Origin: Plantactinospora sp. KBS50
GTDB lineage: Bacteria > Actinomycetota > Actinomycetes > Mycobacteriales > Micromonosporaceae
Direction of reading: 5' to 3'
DNA: 64,000 nt
Assembly (NCBI RefSeq): GCF_002285795.1
Contig: NZ_CP022961.1
Span: 5,274,001 to 5,338,000, forward strand
Shown: piece by piece, positions 63,332 to 64,000 of the stretch
Layout: each line of letters opens with the position of its first letter
Position numbering within the stretch: the stretch's first letter is position 1
Translations under genes and position numbers: made by a program
Notes under the pieces: generated by a model
The model's input: the letters and a program-made list of their open reading frames with translations, nothing else
What the model was told of the DNA's origin: nothing
Databases searched by the model: none

Positions 63332-64000
63332 TCAGGCGATACCTCTGGTGGACCGCTCGTCCCGAGCGGGCTCACCATCATCGGCCGCCGGCTCGGTGGG
63401 CTCGGCCACCGCCGGTCGGCGCAACCGGCCCGGCCCGGCGTCCACGGCCGATCCCACGGGATCTCCGGCCCGGCGCAACCGGCCGGGACCGGCATCCGCG
63501 GCATCGCCCGCGCGGCGCAACCGGCCGGGGCCGGCATCGGTGACGCTTGGCACCACGGCGTCCGCGGCCCTGGCCGGCCGACTGTCACCGCGGCGCGGAC
63601 CCAACCAGTCGTCACCCCAGTTCCGACGTAACGCGGCCGGCACCCCCGAGGCGCCGTCGGCGTCCTCCCGGTCCCGGTCTGGACCACCGGACCGTCCAGC
63701 TTCGAGGTCGCCGCCGGCTTGGCCATCCGGCTGGTCGCCGCGCTCGATGTCCAGGTTCGCACCTGTCTCCGGGGCCCCGGTACGCGGAGCCGGCGGGACG
63801 GGTGGCAGCGGGCGCTCGGCGTGCGCCGCGGGCTCAGCGGACGCCGCCGACTCAACGGACACCGCCGACTCAACAGGCGCCACGGATGCCACGGGCTCGA
63901 CAGGCGCCACGGGCTCGACGGACACTGCGGGCTCGACGGGCAGCGGGTCCACGGCGGCCAGGGGGTGCACCGCGACCGGCGCCGGCTCGGCGACCGGCGC
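63332..64000 (-). CDS. Ala/Pro/Val/Glu-rich low-complexity protein (start beyond window)
   Basis: The frame is open to the right edge, so this is the C-terminal part, at least 222 residues, of a larger protein. It consists of Val-Glu-Pro-Ala repeats (EPVAPVEPVASVAPVESAVS), a charged middle part with RNWGDDWLGPRRGD, and three copies of DAGPGRLRRAGD-like repeats near the end. The ATG at 63970 is probably internal, since the same repeat composition continues upstream. No domain recognised. Confidence 0.55.
   Translation of the reverse strand, partial: APVAEPAPVAVHPLAAVDPLPVEPAVSVEPVAPVEPVASVAPVESAVSVESAASAEPAAHAERPLPPVPPAPRTGAPETGANLDIERGDQPDGQAGGDLEAGRSGGPDRDREDADGASGVPAALRRNWGDDWLGPRRGDSRPARAADAVVPSVTDAGPGRLRRAGDAADAGPGRLRRAGDPVGSAVDAGPGRLRRPAVAEPTEPAADDGEPARDERSTRGIA

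Overview
This is a 64 kb window of very high G+C DNA with dense genes and strong G/C third-position codon use. Gene content points to a mycelial actinomycete, most likely Micromonosporaceae (Micromonospora-like). The supporting genes are an actinobacterial group 2 sigma factor, a class F sortase with its substrate-like neighbour, a conservon-type GTPase, a GPGG-motif small membrane protein, actinobacterial xylose isomerase with an XylR-type ROK repressor, a CBM2-GH6 cellulase and a large NAD-dependent glutamate dehydrogenase. It looks like ordinary chromosome: I see no tRNA, rRNA, CRISPR array, transposase, prophage or plasmid genes.

Layout. 0-2 kb: the end of a sensor kinase-like gene, its response regulator and a conserved hypothetical. 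2-5.6 kb: a ProA homologue divergent from a GntR regulator and 5-oxoprolinase subunits PxpB/PxpC, with a clear palindromic operator between. 5.6-13 kb: a minus-strand run with a frameshifted glycogen-debranching-type glycosidase, an SCP2 protein, a CBS protein, a PPOX-fold protein, aspartate-semialdehyde dehydrogenase and a pair of M16 peptidases (the second frameshifted). 13-18.6 kb: small hypotheticals, membrane proteins, an NlpC/P60 endopeptidase and a sigma factor. 18.9-23.8 kb: murQ with a MurR/RpiR regulator, an SDR, a nucleotidyltransferase, a BON-like protein, a phosphoesterase and a GPGG protein. 24-29.3 kb: an alpha-glucoside-type ABC importer without its own ATPase, then a GH13 glucosidase that seems to start at CTG. 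29.4-35.1 kb: an MFS protein and xylB-xylA, divergent from ROK xylR. 35.2-43 kb: MarR, a frameshifted SpoIIE-type phosphatase, an exopolysaccharide sugar transferase, a VWA/solute-binding protein, a lactonase-fold protein and an orphan CvnD-like GTPase. 42.8-47.3 kb: two related helical-domain proteins (one with a long acidic tail) and a sodium:solute symporter with a small partner. 47.4-52.5 kb: the cellulase with a CebR-like operator inside its promoter, a lysozyme-like secreted protein, and a surface protein with a sortase. 52.5-64 kb: the 1,738-residue glutamate dehydrogenase, a lipoprotein penicillin-binding protein, a methyltransferase, a DUF222/HNH protein and a truncated Ala/Pro-rich protein.

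Themes. Much of the window handles plant-type carbohydrate (cellulose, xylose, alpha-glucosides, glycogen) and the cell wall (MurQ, NlpC/P60, PBP, sortase). The most unusual DNA-level signal is a set of short degenerate tandem repeats that lie just after stop codons. Several of these repeat units contain the stop codon and re-supply TGA in other frames. Related in-frame repeats have expanded inside the glutamate dehydrogenase, XylR and HNH proteins. Three genes each lack exactly one base within a short G/C run, which suggests either assembly indels or very recent decay. Part of the debranching enzyme gene has codon use unlike the rest of that gene.
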